Shown here in pieces: positions 18,867-28,232 of a stretch of DNA of 64,000 nucleotides. Position numbers and translations under genes: made by a program. The stretch comes from Aequorivita marisscotiae (lineage in GTDB: Bacteria > Bacteroidota > Bacteroidia > Flavobacteriales > Flavobacteriaceae), in assembly GCF_029814825.1 (NCBI RefSeq), contig NZ_CP122379.1:2604001-2668000 (forward strand), read 5' to 3'. Every line of letters starts with the position of its first letter. Within the stretch, counting starts at the first letter, position 1. The notes beneath the pieces were generated by a model, which was given only the letters and a program-made list of their open reading frames with translations, did no database searches and was not told the DNA's origin.

Positions 18867-19148
18867 CTACCCAATGAGATCATCAATTATCTTTGCCAAC
18901 TCAAAATCCTTTTCAGTAACACCGTCGGCATCGTGGGTTGAAAGATAGATTTCTAACGAATTGTAAACGTTGCTCCACTCCGGATGATGATTTAGTTTTT
19001 CGGCTTCAAAGGCTATTCGCGTCATAGCTGAAAAAGCTTCTTTAAAATCCTCAAATTCAAAAATAGTATGTAGGGCACCTTCGTGAAAATCCCACCCTTC
19101 ATATTCCTTTAATTTATCTTCAATCTGTTTATCTGTTAATGCTTTCAT
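18867..19148 (-). CDS. Pterin-4a-carbinolamine dehydratase
   Basis: The 93-residue protein fits the PhhB/PCD family, which dehydrates 4a-hydroxytetrahydrobiopterin to recycle the cofactor of phenylalanine hydroxylase. The signature HHPEWSNVYNSLEIYLSTHD contains the active-site histidines. The chosen start (MKALTDKQ..., 19148) matches the usual family N-terminus; an in-frame ATG at 19175 adds nine residues and is less likely. No aromatic amino acid hydroxylase gene is seen in the window. Confidence 0.9.
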   Translation of the reverse strand: MKALTDKQIEDKLKEYEGWDFHEGALHTIFEFEDFKEAFSAMTRIAFEAEKLNHHPEWSNVYNSLEIYLSTHDADGVTEKDFELAKIIDDLIG

Positions 19149-19189
19149 GATTATTGTTTTTTTAATTTTAGACACCAGGCCTAGTATCT

Positions 19190-20047
19190 CTATTTAATTG
19201 ATATAATTTCTTCGTTTAAAACACAGTCTTCAATCACTTGTGCAACAGTAATTTGATGAGGATTTGGCAATCTGTTTTCTTTTGGAAGTATTGCCGCATA
19301 TCGATCTTCATTACTGCTAAAAACACTTTTAAAGATAGGCATTTTATCGCCAATTTTTGAAGATATTTCGTTGAAAAGGTCTTCGTGATGTACCATATCG
19401 TTACTCGCCAAATGATAAATGCCGCGGAGCGATTGGTTAATTATATAATGAATTTGTTGGCAGATTTTATTGATGGTGGTAGTGGTGATTACCAAATTCG
19501 GAAAAACTTCAAAAGCGGCGCGATGCCTGATACACTGCCTTAAATGAAGAATCTGTGGCGAGTTTATGCCCAGCACCATCGGCAACCGTAAAATAGTTGT
19601 TTGAGAAGGAATGACTTCCAACAACAACTTTTCTATTGAAATTTTAAATTTTCCCGAAACTGATTCAGATAATGTTAAGTCGTTTTCAAATGAGGGATGA
19701 CTAAACTTTCCATCGAAAACTTCGGAAGAAGAAATATAAATCACAGAACAATTTGAATGTAGCAGGGCGTAATTCGCAATTTGCTGATGAGCTTCAAACT
19801 GACTTTTATAGTCGCCTTTAAATGCTGAAATTATTACAGTGGGTTGAATTTTATGCAACAATAAAAATAAAGAATCTTCGGCAACACAGTATTTATGAAA
19901 AACATGATTTTCGGAAAATGCACCACTTTGCCGACAATAGGTACAATGAACGTCAAAATAGGAAAGAAGCTCTTTGTAGATGGCGTTGCCAATAAAACCG
20001 CTTCCTCCTAAAATTAAAATCCGTTCCTTTTCCAGTTTCGTGTTCAT
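19190..20047 (-). CDS. NAD-dependent epimerase/dehydratase, RmlD-like
   Basis: The 285-residue protein has an N-terminal Rossmann fold with the dinucleotide motif LGGSGFIG (about residues 13-20) and the overall order of an extended SDR. It resembles dTDP-4-dehydrorhamnose reductase. In the region of the catalytic triad an SSSEVFDG segment is present (equivalent to the Ser), but the classical YxxxK motif is not obvious; the segment reads SGKFKISIEK. It may therefore be a diverged reductase. It follows glsA by 21 bases and so is probably in the gcvT-glsA operon. Its substrate is not predictable. Confidence 0.75.
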   Translation of the reverse strand: MNTKLEKERILILGGSGFIGNAIYKELLSYFDVHCTYCRQSGAFSENHVFHKYCVAEDSLFLLLHKIQPTVIISAFKGDYKSQFEAHQQIANYALLHSNCSVIYISSSEVFDGKFSHPSFENDLTLSESVSGKFKISIEKLLLEVIPSQTTILRLPMVLGINSPQILHLRQCIRHRAAFEVFPNLVITTTTINKICQQIHYIINQSLRGIYHLASNDMVHHEDLFNEISSKIGDKMPIFKSVFSSNEDRYAAILPKENRLPNPHQITVAQVIEDCVLNEEIISIK

Positions 20048-20068
20048 GTAAATTTTTAGAAATGCTGT

Positions 20069-20983
20069 TTAAAATATAGATAATTGAGTTTTAGTTGTAA
20101 ACTGTTCTAACGCCTGCATTCCCAAATACGAATTGCCCTGCGGGTTTAAACCCGGAGCCCAAGTGGCAATTGTGAAACACTGTGGCAACAGTGCTACAAT
20201 ACCTCCACCAACGCCGCTTTTGCCAGGTAATCCAACTTCGAATGCAAACTCTCCTGCTTCGTCATAAAATCCGCAGGTAAGCATTATTGCATTAATACGT
20301 TTTACTTGGCTTGCAGTTAAATGCTGTCTGTTTTTTAAACATTTACCTTTATTGGCGTAAACAAAAAAAGCATTTGTAAGTTGTTTACAATCCATTGCTA
20401 TGGAGCATTGGTGAAAATAAAAATCCAAAACATCTTCCACGTTATTGTATAAATTGCCGTACGATTTTAAAAGGTTTGCAGCAGCGTAGTTGTTGTAACC
20501 CGTTAATCGTTCCGATTCGGCCACCTTGTTGTTAAAACATATTGTATGATCGTGCGAAATTTCTCTTACAAAGTTTAAAAAATCTTCTTTCGGATTCTTT
20601 AAATGTGTGAGTAAAATATCGGCAACTACAATGGCGCCAGAATTAATTAGCGGGTTTCTCGGTATTCCGTTTTCAAGTTCTAAAAGTGAAAGGTGGTTAA
20701 ATGGGTTCCCCGAAGGTTCAACGTCCATTCTGTCCCACAGTTTATTTCCAACCAATTGAAATGCCTTTGTAAGCGAAAGTACTTTTGAAATACTTTGAAT
20801 AGACAGTTTTTCCGCAGAATCGCCAACTGAATAATTTTCGCCCGTTATAAGCTGCAAGTTTATTCCAAACTTATCTTTCGGAACATTGGCAAGTTCGGGA
20901 ATGTAAGCAGCAACTTCACCTTTATTTTCAACGTTTGTTACCGATTCGTAAATTTCTTCTAATATTGCTTGATAATCTAGCAT
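20069..20983 (-). CDS. glsA: Glutaminase A
   Basis: The 304-residue protein is a serine-dependent beta-lactamase-fold glutaminase, converting glutamine to glutamate and ammonia. The catalytic S64-x-x-K67 (SISK) motif is present, as are the NPLINSGAIV and GYNNYAAANLL segments and the late KSGVGGGI loop. The length is the usual ~305. Its ATG overlaps the stop of gcvT (TAATG at 20983-20985), which indicates translational coupling. The pairing with gcvT looks like simple amino-acid catabolism, not a complex. Confidence 0.95.
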   Translation of the reverse strand: MLDYQAILEEIYESVTNVENKGEVAAYIPELANVPKDKFGINLQLITGENYSVGDSAEKLSIQSISKVLSLTKAFQLVGNKLWDRMDVEPSGNPFNHLSLLELENGIPRNPLINSGAIVVADILLTHLKNPKEDFLNFVREISHDHTICFNNKVAESERLTGYNNYAAANLLKSYGNLYNNVEDVLDFYFHQCSIAMDCKQLTNAFFVYANKGKCLKNRQHLTASQVKRINAIMLTCGFYDEAGEFAFEVGLPGKSGVGGGIVALLPQCFTIATWAPGLNPQGNSYLGMQALEQFTTKTQLSIF

Positions 20984-22065
20984 TAGCCCTTATAAAACGG
21001 TGTTTTCACTACAGTTGCCGCAACAGGTTTATTTCTAATTTGTATAAATATTTCTGTGCCCGGAGTACTGTTTTCTACCGTTACGTACCCTAAACCAATA
21101 GCTTTGTTTAATGACGGTGCCATAGTTCCGCTGGTTACAATTCCAATTGTATTTCCGTCCTTATCTGCAATCTCATAATCGTGCCTTGGAATACCGCGTT
21201 CGTTTAATTCAAAGCCAATTAGTTTTCTTTTTACGCCTTCTTCTTTTTGTTTTTTGAGGTTTTCAGAATTTACGAAATCTTTAGTGAATTTTGTAATCCA
21301 TCCCAATCCAGCTTCCAAAGGCGAAGTTGTATCGCTAATATCGTTGCCGTATAAACAAAACCCCATTTCGAGTCGCAAAGTATCGCGAGCCGCAAGCCCG
21401 ATAGGCCTAATTCCGAAATCTTTTCCAGCTTCCATTACTTTGTTCCAAACTTGTTCTACCTCGCTATTTTTGCAGTAAATTTCAAAACCGCCACTACCGG
21501 TATAGCCCGTTGCGCTAATAATTACATGTTCAATTCCTGCAAAATCGGCTACTTTAAAATGATAAAATTTAATAGCATTTAAGTCTTCCGAGGTTAAAGA
21601 TTGCATTGCTTCAATAGCTTTTGGCCCTTGTATTGCGAGCAGCGAATAATCGTCTGAAAGGTTGCGCATTTCTGCACCCATAGTGTTATACTTAGAAATC
21701 CAAGCCCAATCTTTATCAATGTTTGATGCATTTACAACAAGCAACCATTTTTGGTCTTCAATCCGGTAAATTATTAAATCGTCCACAATACCGCCTGTTT
21801 CATTGGTAAGGCAGGTGTATTGGGCTTGGCCCACGGACACTTTTGACGCGTCGTTGCTACAGACTTTTTGAATTAAATTGAGTGCTTCTGGGCCCGAAAC
21901 TAAAAATTCGCCCATATGCGAAACATCAAAAACGCCAACTGCGTTGCGAACGGTTTGGTGTTCAGTGTTTACGCCTTCGTATGATACGGGCATGTTATAA
22001 CCTGCAAATGGCACCATTTTGGCACCCAATTGTTCGTGAATATGCGAAAGTGCTACGTTTTTCAT
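20983..22065 (-). CDS. gcvT: Aminomethyltransferase (glycine cleavage T protein)
   Basis: The 360-residue protein matches GcvT, which transfers the methylene group of glycine from the lipoyl arm of H protein to tetrahydrofolate. Seen are [29 protein letters not shown] at the N-terminus and the family QGPKA and [13 protein letters not shown] segments (folate and catalytic region). The length is normal. gcvP and gcvH are not in the window. No glycine riboswitch-like structure was seen upstream (22066-22286). The downstream glsA is translationally coupled. Confidence 0.95.
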   Translation of the reverse strand: MKNVALSHIHEQLGAKMVPFAGYNMPVSYEGVNTEHQTVRNAVGVFDVSHMGEFLVSGPEALNLIQKVCSNDASKVSVGQAQYTCLTNETGGIVDDLIIYRIEDQKWLLVVNASNIDKDWAWISKYNTMGAEMRNLSDDYSLLAIQGPKAIEAMQSLTSEDLNAIKFYHFKVADFAGIEHVIISATGYTGSGGFEIYCKNSEVEQVWNKVMEAGKDFGIRPIGLAARDTLRLEMGFCLYGNDISDTTSPLEAGLGWITKFTKDFVNSENLKKQKEEGVKRKLIGFELNERGIPRHDYEIADKDGNTIGIVTSGTMAPSLNKAIGLGYVTVENSTPGTEIFIQIRNKPVAATVVKTPFYKG

Positions 22066-22286
22066 AGGTAAAAAGTTTTCGTATTAGACGCTTTGATACC
22101 CCTTAGAGTCTAAGATTAGTTATTTTTATTTTGAATAATTTATAGATAAAACATTTTAGCAAATGTATCATAATCGTTCAAAGGTAACGAAAGTTTACAG
22201 GGTTTATTTTCAACAATTTCTTCGTTAAAATCATCTTAATCGGAAGCATTATTATCAATGTTTTCAATACTTTTAAAAGAAAAACC

Positions 22287-23648
22287 ATGGCCACAACCAC
22301 TTCGTACAATCCTTATACAGGTGAAACATTAAATTCATATAAAAATCATACAAAAACTGAAGTTTCTGAAATAATAAACAAAGCCGATAAACGCTTTTAT
22401 AGTTGGCGTGAAACTTCCTTTTCTACAAGAAAGAAACTAATGCTTTCTGCTGCTGCCGAATTGAAGAAAAACAAAAAGGAATACGCCGAGATGATAACCC
22501 AAGAAATGGGAAAACCTATTTCGCAGGCCGTTGCCGAAGTAGAAAAGTGCGCTTTGGCGTGCGAGTACTATGCCGAAAATGCTGAAAAACAACTACAAAA
22601 TGAAATAATAAAAACCGATGCGTTTAAAAGTTACGTTAGCTACGAGCCAATTGGGGTAGTATTGGCGGTAATGCCGTGGAACTATCCTTTCTGGCAGGTT
22701 TTTAGATTCGCAGCGCCGGCGTTAATGGCTGGGAACATAGGTGTTTTAAAGCACGCATCCAACGTATTTGGCTGTGCTTTGAACATTGAAAAGGTTTTTA
22801 AACGAGCGGGGTTTCCTGATAATTGTTTTTCAACATTACTTATTAAAAGCGACTCCGTTGAAACTGTGATTGAAAACGACAAAGTAAAAGCCGTTACTCT
22901 TACCGGGAGTGGGCCAGCGGGTTCATCGGTGGCTGCCATTGCTGGAAAAAATATTAAAAAATCTGTACTGGAATTAGGCGGAAGCAATGCCTTGGTTGTT
23001 CTTAAGGATTGCGATATGGAACAAACAATTAAAACCTGTGTGCAAGCGCGTTTTCAGAATACAGGACAGAGCTGTATTGCCGGAAAAAGACTGATTATAG
23101 ATGCGTCTATTTCGGAAGAATTTATAGAGAAAATGCTAATTCAGGTTCGTGAATTAAAAAGCGGCGATCCCACCAACGACAAAACTTTTATCGGTGTAAT
23201 GGCACGCGAAGATTTAGCCAAAGATTTAGAAAAACAAGTAAATGCCTCAATTAAAGCAGGAGCAAATTTACGAATAGGAGGTAAGCGACAAGGAGCTTAT
23301 TTTGAACCTACTATTTTAACAGGCGTTACGAGTAGCATGCCGGTTTTTAAAGAAGAAACTTTTGGACCAGCACTCGCAGTTACAACATTTAAAACAGTGG
23401 AGGAAGCCATTGAGCTTTCTAACCTTTCCAAATTTGGATTGGGGGTTTCCATTTTCACCAAAAATATTGAAGCTGCCGAAAAATTAGCCTTGCAATTTGA
23501 TGAAGGTGCGGTTTTTATAAATGAATTGGTAAAAAGCGATCCGCGATTACCTTTCGGAGGAATTAAAGAGAGTGGTTATGGTCGCGAATTAAGCGAACAC
23601 GGTATTCGTGAATTTGTAAATAGAAAAACGGTTTTTATCAATAAATAA
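22287..23648 (+). CDS. NAD(P)-dependent aldehyde dehydrogenase, succinate-semialdehyde type
   Basis: The 453-residue protein has the aldehyde dehydrogenase core: MPWNYPFWQ (residues 129-137), the general base E229 in LELGGSNALVVL, and the catalytic C263 in NTGQSCIAGKR. The overall sequence, including GNIGVLKHASNVFG, resembles short GabD-type succinate-semialdehyde dehydrogenases in this phylum. The start at 22287 follows an AAACC context with no Shine-Dalgarno. The gene is isolated, ending in a hairpin terminator. The substrate assignment is inferred. Confidence 0.88.
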   Translation: MATTTSYNPYTGETLNSYKNHTKTEVSEIINKADKRFYSWRETSFSTRKKLMLSAAAELKKNKKEYAEMITQEMGKPISQAVAEVEKCALACEYYAENAEKQLQNEIIKTDAFKSYVSYEPIGVVLAVMPWNYPFWQVFRFAAPALMAGNIGVLKHASNVFGCALNIEKVFKRAGFPDNCFSTLLIKSDSVETVIENDKVKAVTLTGSGPAGSSVAAIAGKNIKKSVLELGGSNALVVLKDCDMEQTIKTCVQARFQNTGQSCIAGKRLIIDASISEEFIEKMLIQVRELKSGDPTNDKTFIGVMAREDLAKDLEKQVNASIKAGANLRIGGKRQGAYFEPTILTGVTSSMPVFKEETFGPALAVTTFKTVEEAIELSNLSKFGLGVSIFTKNIEAAEKLALQFDEGAVFINELVKSDPRLPFGGIKESGYGRELSEHGIREFVNRKTVFINK

Positions 23649-23654
23649 CTTTAA

Positions 23655-23686
23655 AACCTAACAGGCTTGTTTAAATCTGTTAGGTT
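23655..23686. terminator. Bidirectional hairpin terminator
   Basis: A perfect 10-bp stem, AACCTAACAG at 23655-23664 with CTGTTAGGTT at 23677-23686, has a 12-nt loop. It lies between the convergent aldehyde dehydrogenase and BNR-protein genes. T-runs are weak, so termination strength is uncertain. Confidence 0.65.
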
Positions 23687-23696
23687 ATTTACACAA

Positions 23697-26600
23697 TTAT
23701 CCTTTCTGCAAAAACTCAGCTTTATTTTGTATTTCAGGTTTTAAAATATTGTTTTTTTCTAAAAATGAATTGAATTTAGCTCCTTCTTTCTCTTTTATCT
23801 TTTGATAACGCATTTTTGCTTTATTAAATTCTTCAGAAATTAATTCGAAATTCGCTTTTGAAGCCCCAGAGACCTTATTGTAATTGGAAGCCACATTGCT
23901 GTACAAGTCTGCCATTTTTTCGCGTAATTCTGGTTCTGCCGAAGCCACGTAATTATCGCCAGTGGTAATTACCAAGTCCTTTCGTAGGTTCTCCAGCGCT
24001 TCGAATAATTTTTCGGCCTCTTTCTTTCCCTTTGGGTTGTTTTCAATTACTTCGGTTGCTTTTAGCTGAGTTGTGTTAATTTCATAAACCATATATGCCA
24101 AATCCTCAACCATATTAAAGAGGTCTTGTGTGAGTGATTCTTGCTCTTTTCGTTGCGCCAAAGTAGTAAGAGATTTTTCGTCGTACTTTATTTCAATGTC
24201 GTGGCTATATGTTTCTTTGCCTTTTTTAAGTACTACCTTATATTTTCCGGCCGCTACTCTAGGCGCGGTAAAGCCACTAAATGCAAGGGTTTTTGCTTGG
24301 GCCATTTTTGGAGCTGTAGTCATAAAATTCCAGCTGACTATATTAATACCTTTCGACTTTCCTGGTGTTAATGTCGTAATTTTGTTTCCTGTCATGTCTT
24401 GTATTTCCATCTCCATTTTGCCAAAGGTGTGTCTCTTTTTTAGGTAATACACTATTTGAGCGTCGGTATTTTTATTTTCGCCAACAAATTGTGTTTCTGC
24501 GCCAAAACTGCCACTAAAGCCACTATCTTCGGTCATGGTAAATGGTTCCGACTGAAAGAAATGCACCTCTTTATCTAAAATTTCTGAGGTTAGTTGGCGC
24601 AAAGGGCTTATATCGTCAATTATAATTACGCCACGACCGTGGGTGCCCATTACCAAATCGTTGGTGCGCTTTTGAAGATCTATAAAATGAACCGCAACAG
24701 GTGGCATATTGTTTGTAAATTCAGACCAATTTTTACCACCATCAATTGTAACGTAAAGTCCCAATTCGGTTCCTAAAAATAGCAAATCTTCATTTTTAAA
24801 ATCTTCTTGAATATTTCTAACAAAGGCTTTGGAATTTATGTCATCCGAAATAATCGATTTCCAAGTTTTTCCGTAATCAGTGGTTTTTAGGGCGTATGGT
24901 TTCATATCGCCAGTGGTATGCCCTTCAAAAACTGCATAAGCCGTTCCTTTGCCGTGAACGCTGGCTTCAATGTGGTACACCCAGGTATTTTTTGGAATTC
25001 CCACTAAATTTTCGGTAAGGTTTTTCCAAGTTTTTCCGCCATCGGTTGTAAGTTGTACATTCCCATCATCTGTGCCCACCCATATTATATTTTCATCTAA
25101 TGGCGATTCGGCAATGGTAAAAATAGTAGTGTGTTTTTCTGCGCCACTATTATCTATCGAGAGTCCACCAGATTTGGCCTGATCTTGTTTAGTTTTATCG
25201 TTGGTAGTTAAATCTGGCGAAATAATCGTCCAGCTATCGCCCATATCTTCAGAACGATGAAGAAATTGGCTTCCCATATAAAATCTATCCGGAGCAAAGT
25301 TGCTCACAGCCATTGGTGCATTCCAGTTAAAGCGAAGCTCTGGATCACCTTTTTTAGGTTGTGGTTGTACAGTAGTGGTACGGTTTCTATTTACATCGTA
25401 ACGCCAAACATTTGCGGCACCCTGCATTTCAGAATAAATAATATTTTTTGTGGGATGTTTTAAAACTCGAAATCCGTCGCCGTATCCTATACTATTCCAG
25501 TCGCGGGCATTTACCCCGCCGGGAGCAGAGGAGGGGCCGTACCAGGAGCCGTTATCTTGCAGACCACCGTAAACGTTGTATGGTTCGGCATCGTCAACAC
25601 TTATGTGGTAAAATTGGGAAAGTGGCAGATTTTCAACAATTTCAAAAGTTGAACCACCATTCCATGAACGATAAACGCCACCATCGGTTCCTGAATAGAG
25701 AATATCACTATTATTTATATCGAAAACAACATCGTGAATATCTGCATGCATATTTCCGAGATTTTTAAAGGTTTTTCCGCCATCGCGGCTTATGGAACCT
25801 GTTAAGCCACCTTTTACCACGATGTCGGGGTTTTTTGGGTCGACCGTAATCCGCGAAAAGTAAAAAGGACGAACGGTTAGTCCAAAATCATTGTTTAAAT
25901 GTTCCCAGGAATTACCGCCATTGTTAGATCTCCAGAGTCCGTTTGTTTCTTTCTCACCGGTTTCAATAACGGCATAAATAATTTTAGTATCGCTCGGAGC
26001 CATTGCAATACCAATTCTTCCTAATTTTCCGGTAGGAAGATTACTAGTAAGTTTATTCCAAGTTTTTCCACCGTCGGTAGATTTATGGATTGCACTATTT
26101 TCCCCACCCGAATTGAAACCCCATGCGGTTCTTCGAAATTGCCACATAGAGGCAAAAAGTATGTTTGGATTATTTGGATCCATTAATAAATCTGAAACAC
26201 CCGTAGAATTTCCAGTGTATAAAATCTTGTTCCATGATTTTCCGCCATCGGTGGTTTTGTAAACACCGCGATCCTCGCTATCGCTCCAAAGTGCGCCTAA
26301 AACACCAACATAAACTTCATCGGTATTGTTTGGATTGATTACTATTGAAGAAATTCTTTCTGAATTTTCGAATCCTGGAATTTCTGTCCAGTTATTGCCT
26401 CCATCAGTAGATTTAAACAAACCATTACCCACGGAAACCGAATTGCGGGTCCAAGTTTCGCCCGTACCCACCCAAATAACTTCATCGGGGTTTTTGGGAT
26501 CTAAAGTAATTACGCCTATAGATTGCGCGTGCTCATCAAAAATGGGTGCGAAGGTTGCACCACCATCGCTAGATTTCCAAACCCCGCCCCCTGCGGCGCC

Positions 26601-26789
26601 AGCATAAATAATACGCGCATTTGTGGGATGATTCTCAAGATCGTTTATTCGGCCGCTCATAAGGGCGGGACCAATATGGCGCGCCTTCATATTACCAAAT
26701 AATTCTTTTCCTTTTAAGGCGGTATCTTGAGCACGGACGAATGTAAAGCAAGACAGTAGTGTTAGCAATGCGAAGATGGAATTTTTCAT
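23697..26789 (-). CDS. Secreted BNR/VPS10-type beta-propeller protein
   Basis: The 1030-residue protein carries an N-terminal signal peptide (about residues 1-20, ending VRAQ). It is followed by many Asp-box segments of the form S-x-D-G-G-x-T-W (for example SSDGGATF, STDGGNNW, TTDGGKSW, STDGGKTW). The Asp boxes mark two seven-bladed propellers similar to sortilin/VPS10 and to xyloglucanase-like exoproteins. The C-terminal third is helical and Lys/Glu-rich. No catalytic pair of a specific glycosidase family is evident, and no type IX C-terminal sorting domain is recognised. It lies 93 bases downstream of the LolA-like gene. Confidence 0.85.
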   Translation of the reverse strand: MKNSIFALLTLLSCFTFVRAQDTALKGKELFGNMKARHIGPALMSGRINDLENHPTNARIIYAGAAGGGVWKSSDGGATFAPIFDEHAQSIGVITLDPKNPDEVIWVGTGETWTRNSVSVGNGLFKSTDGGNNWTEIPGFENSERISSIVINPNNTDEVYVGVLGALWSDSEDRGVYKTTDGGKSWNKILYTGNSTGVSDLLMDPNNPNILFASMWQFRRTAWGFNSGGENSAIHKSTDGGKTWNKLTSNLPTGKLGRIGIAMAPSDTKIIYAVIETGEKETNGLWRSNNGGNSWEHLNNDFGLTVRPFYFSRITVDPKNPDIVVKGGLTGSISRDGGKTFKNLGNMHADIHDVVFDINNSDILYSGTDGGVYRSWNGGSTFEIVENLPLSQFYHISVDDAEPYNVYGGLQDNGSWYGPSSAPGGVNARDWNSIGYGDGFRVLKHPTKNIIYSEMQGAANVWRYDVNRNRTTTVQPQPKKGDPELRFNWNAPMAVSNFAPDRFYMGSQFLHRSEDMGDSWTIISPDLTTNDKTKQDQAKSGGLSIDNSGAEKHTTIFTIAESPLDENIIWVGTDDGNVQLTTDGGKTWKNLTENLVGIPKNTWVYHIEASVHGKGTAYAVFEGHTTGDMKPYALKTTDYGKTWKSIISDDINSKAFVRNIQEDFKNEDLLFLGTELGLYVTIDGGKNWSEFTNNMPPVAVHFIDLQKRTNDLVMGTHGRGVIIIDDISPLRQLTSEILDKEVHFFQSEPFTMTEDSGFSGSFGAETQFVGENKNTDAQIVYYLKKRHTFGKMEMEIQDMTGNKITTLTPGKSKGINIVSWNFMTTAPKMAQAKTLAFSGFTAPRVAAGKYKVVLKKGKETYSHDIEIKYDEKSLTTLAQRKEQESLTQDLFNMVEDLAYMVYEINTTQLKATEVIENNPKGKKEAEKLFEALENLRKDLVITTGDNYVASAEPELREKMADLYSNVASNYNKVSGASKANFELISEEFNKAKMRYQKIKEKEGAKFNSFLEKNNILKPEIQNKAEFLQKG

Positions 26790-26838
26790 ATTGGTTGTTG
26801 GTTTGGTTATTCTGAAAAAAATAAAATTGTATTGAAAA

Positions 26839-26866
26839 AAAAATCCCCGAATAGACAGGGATTTTT
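26839..26866 (-). terminator. Rho-independent terminator of the LolA-like gene
   Basis: AAAAATCCC (26839-26847) pairs with GGGATTTTT (26858-26866) with a 10-nt loop. On the minus strand the stem is followed by an eight-T run. It sits just downstream of the stop at 26883, so it separates this gene from the BNR gene. Confidence 0.75.
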
Positions 26867-26882
26867 ATACTAAAAAGAAGGG

Positions 26883-27641
26883 TTAATCTTTTTCAACTTC
26901 TGCCGGAGAAGTTGCAGGGAAGGCAAACATAGATACTTTAATTTCAGGATTTAGCTCTATATCTTTTAACTGAATAGCTTGCCCGCCCATAGACAGGGCA
27001 AAAGGAAAATACAAACCATCTACTTCTTGATAATCGCTCATGGTACTCACATTCATTTGTCCAGCCATTGGGCCTTCTTTAATTTCACTTTCAGCAACAA
27101 TGGGTACAAAGTTTTCGGTGTCAAAATAATAGTATGATACGTTTGGTTCCTCCACTCCGTTAACCATTACGGGAGTTTGTGTAAGTTTCAATTTAAAAGT
27201 TTCGGCACCCTCTTTTGTTTCTTTTCCCATAAGTTCTACTGTAAATCCTTTTTCTTTGTAATTCATAAAAGGACTGGGGAAATCCTTCATTTGTTTCTTC
27301 ATGTTTTCAGTAGTTTCAGCATCACTTTTTTCGGGTTGCATGGTCATGAAGTTTGTGGTCCACATGGTTTCACCATCAAAAGCGAGTTGGGTAATATCTT
27401 GCCCTTGAAAATTAATTTTAATTAATTGTTTGCCGTCTTTGGTTTGGTAAATTTCAACCGGAATCTCCATGCCTTGCGCGTTGGCAGTAGCTGTCATTTT
27501 TACGCTTTCTAGATTTTCCCAAGCTGTTTTTCCTCCAGTATTTTCAAAATAATTACTAATTATTTCATCTGCAGTTTGTGCTGTTACGGGTACGATGGCA
27601 GTTAATAAAAAGGCGATGGTGAGTGTTTTAAAAATTTTCAT
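26883..27641 (-). CDS. LolA-like outer-membrane lipoprotein-sorting family protein
   Basis: The 252-residue protein starts with a signal peptide (cleavage about after VTAQ, residue 22), followed by a helix and then a one-sided beta-barrel-like series of strands, as in the LolA/LppX/DUF4292 fold. These proteins carry lipids or lipoproteins across the periplasm, or act as sensors. Segments such as TYSFDTENFVPIV-like turns are seen but no diagnostic residue set, so the role is inferred from fold only. It is followed by its own terminator and by the BNR exoprotein. Confidence 0.7.
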   Translation of the reverse strand: MKIFKTLTIAFLLTAIVPVTAQTADEIISNYFENTGGKTAWENLESVKMTATANAQGMEIPVEIYQTKDGKQLIKINFQGQDITQLAFDGETMWTTNFMTMQPEKSDAETTENMKKQMKDFPSPFMNYKEKGFTVELMGKETKEGAETFKLKLTQTPVMVNGVEEPNVSYYYFDTENFVPIVAESEIKEGPMAGQMNVSTMSDYQEVDGLYFPFALSMGGQAIQLKDIELNPEIKVSMFAFPATSPAEVEKD

Positions 27642-27793
27642 ACGTGTTTTTTATTTTATTAGTATTTTGAAGTTGGCATGCCCTTTTGCCGTCTTCTTTT
27701 TCATTATAATACTTTGATTGGGCAACACTTTTTTGAAATGTTAGTAAATATAAGACTAACCGTTTTATAAAAAGTTACACATTAATATTTTTT

Positions 27794-27821
27794 TTGAATG
27801 TAGGCGTAAGCACTATCTTTA
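27794..27821 (+). promoter_or_regulatory. Candidate promoter of the thioesterase gene
   Basis: A TTG at 27794-27796 is separated by 17 bases from TATCTTTA at 27814-27821, one mismatch from TAnnTTTG. The start codon lies 18 bases further downstream, giving a very short leader. Confidence 0.5.
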
Positions 27822-27839
27822 CATAAAACAAAAAAAATC

Positions 27840-28229
27840 ATGAATTTTCATACAAGAAAATGGATTAAACCTGAAGATTTAAACCCCAACGGAACACTTT
27901 TCGGAGGCAGACTTTTGGAGTGGATTGATGAGGAGGCCGCACTTTACGCAATAATTCAACTTGAAAACCCACGAACCGTTACAAAGTTTATGAGTGAAAT
28001 AAATTTTAAAAGTTCTGCGAAAAAAGGCGATATAATTGAAATAGGTATAGACACCGTAAAATTTGGTAATAGCTCCTTAACCCTTTGTTGTGAGGTAAGA
28101 AATAAGATGACGAGAGAGGTTATAATAAGTATTGAAAAAATAATAATGGTAAGTCTAGGAGAAGATGGCAAACCCCAAAAACACGGCAAAATAGAAAAGG
28201 AATTTGTAAAAGATAGATTGGCAAAATAA
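27840..28229 (+). CDS. Acyl-CoA thioesterase (hotdog fold, YciA-like)
   Basis: The 129-residue protein is a hotdog-fold acyl-CoA hydrolase. The N-terminal DLNPNGTLFGGRLLEWIDEEAAL region holds the conserved Asn and Asp/Glu that line the active site in the YciA/BACH group, and residues SEINFKSSAKKGDIIEIG form the central strand set. The length matches single-domain bacterial members. It hydrolyses acyl-CoA esters; chain-length preference is unknown. It converges on the MscS gene with 3 bases between stops. Confidence 0.88.
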   Translation: MNFHTRKWIKPEDLNPNGTLFGGRLLEWIDEEAALYAIIQLENPRTVTKFMSEINFKSSAKKGDIIEIGIDTVKFGNSSLTLCCEVRNKMTREVIISIEKIIMVSLGEDGKPQKHGKIEKEFVKDRLAK

Positions 28230-28232
28230 AGT

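Noticed and set aside
22066..22286. Possible glycine riboswitch upstream of gcvT
   Set aside because: No paired aptamer-like helices or conserved glycine-aptamer bases were seen in this stretch.
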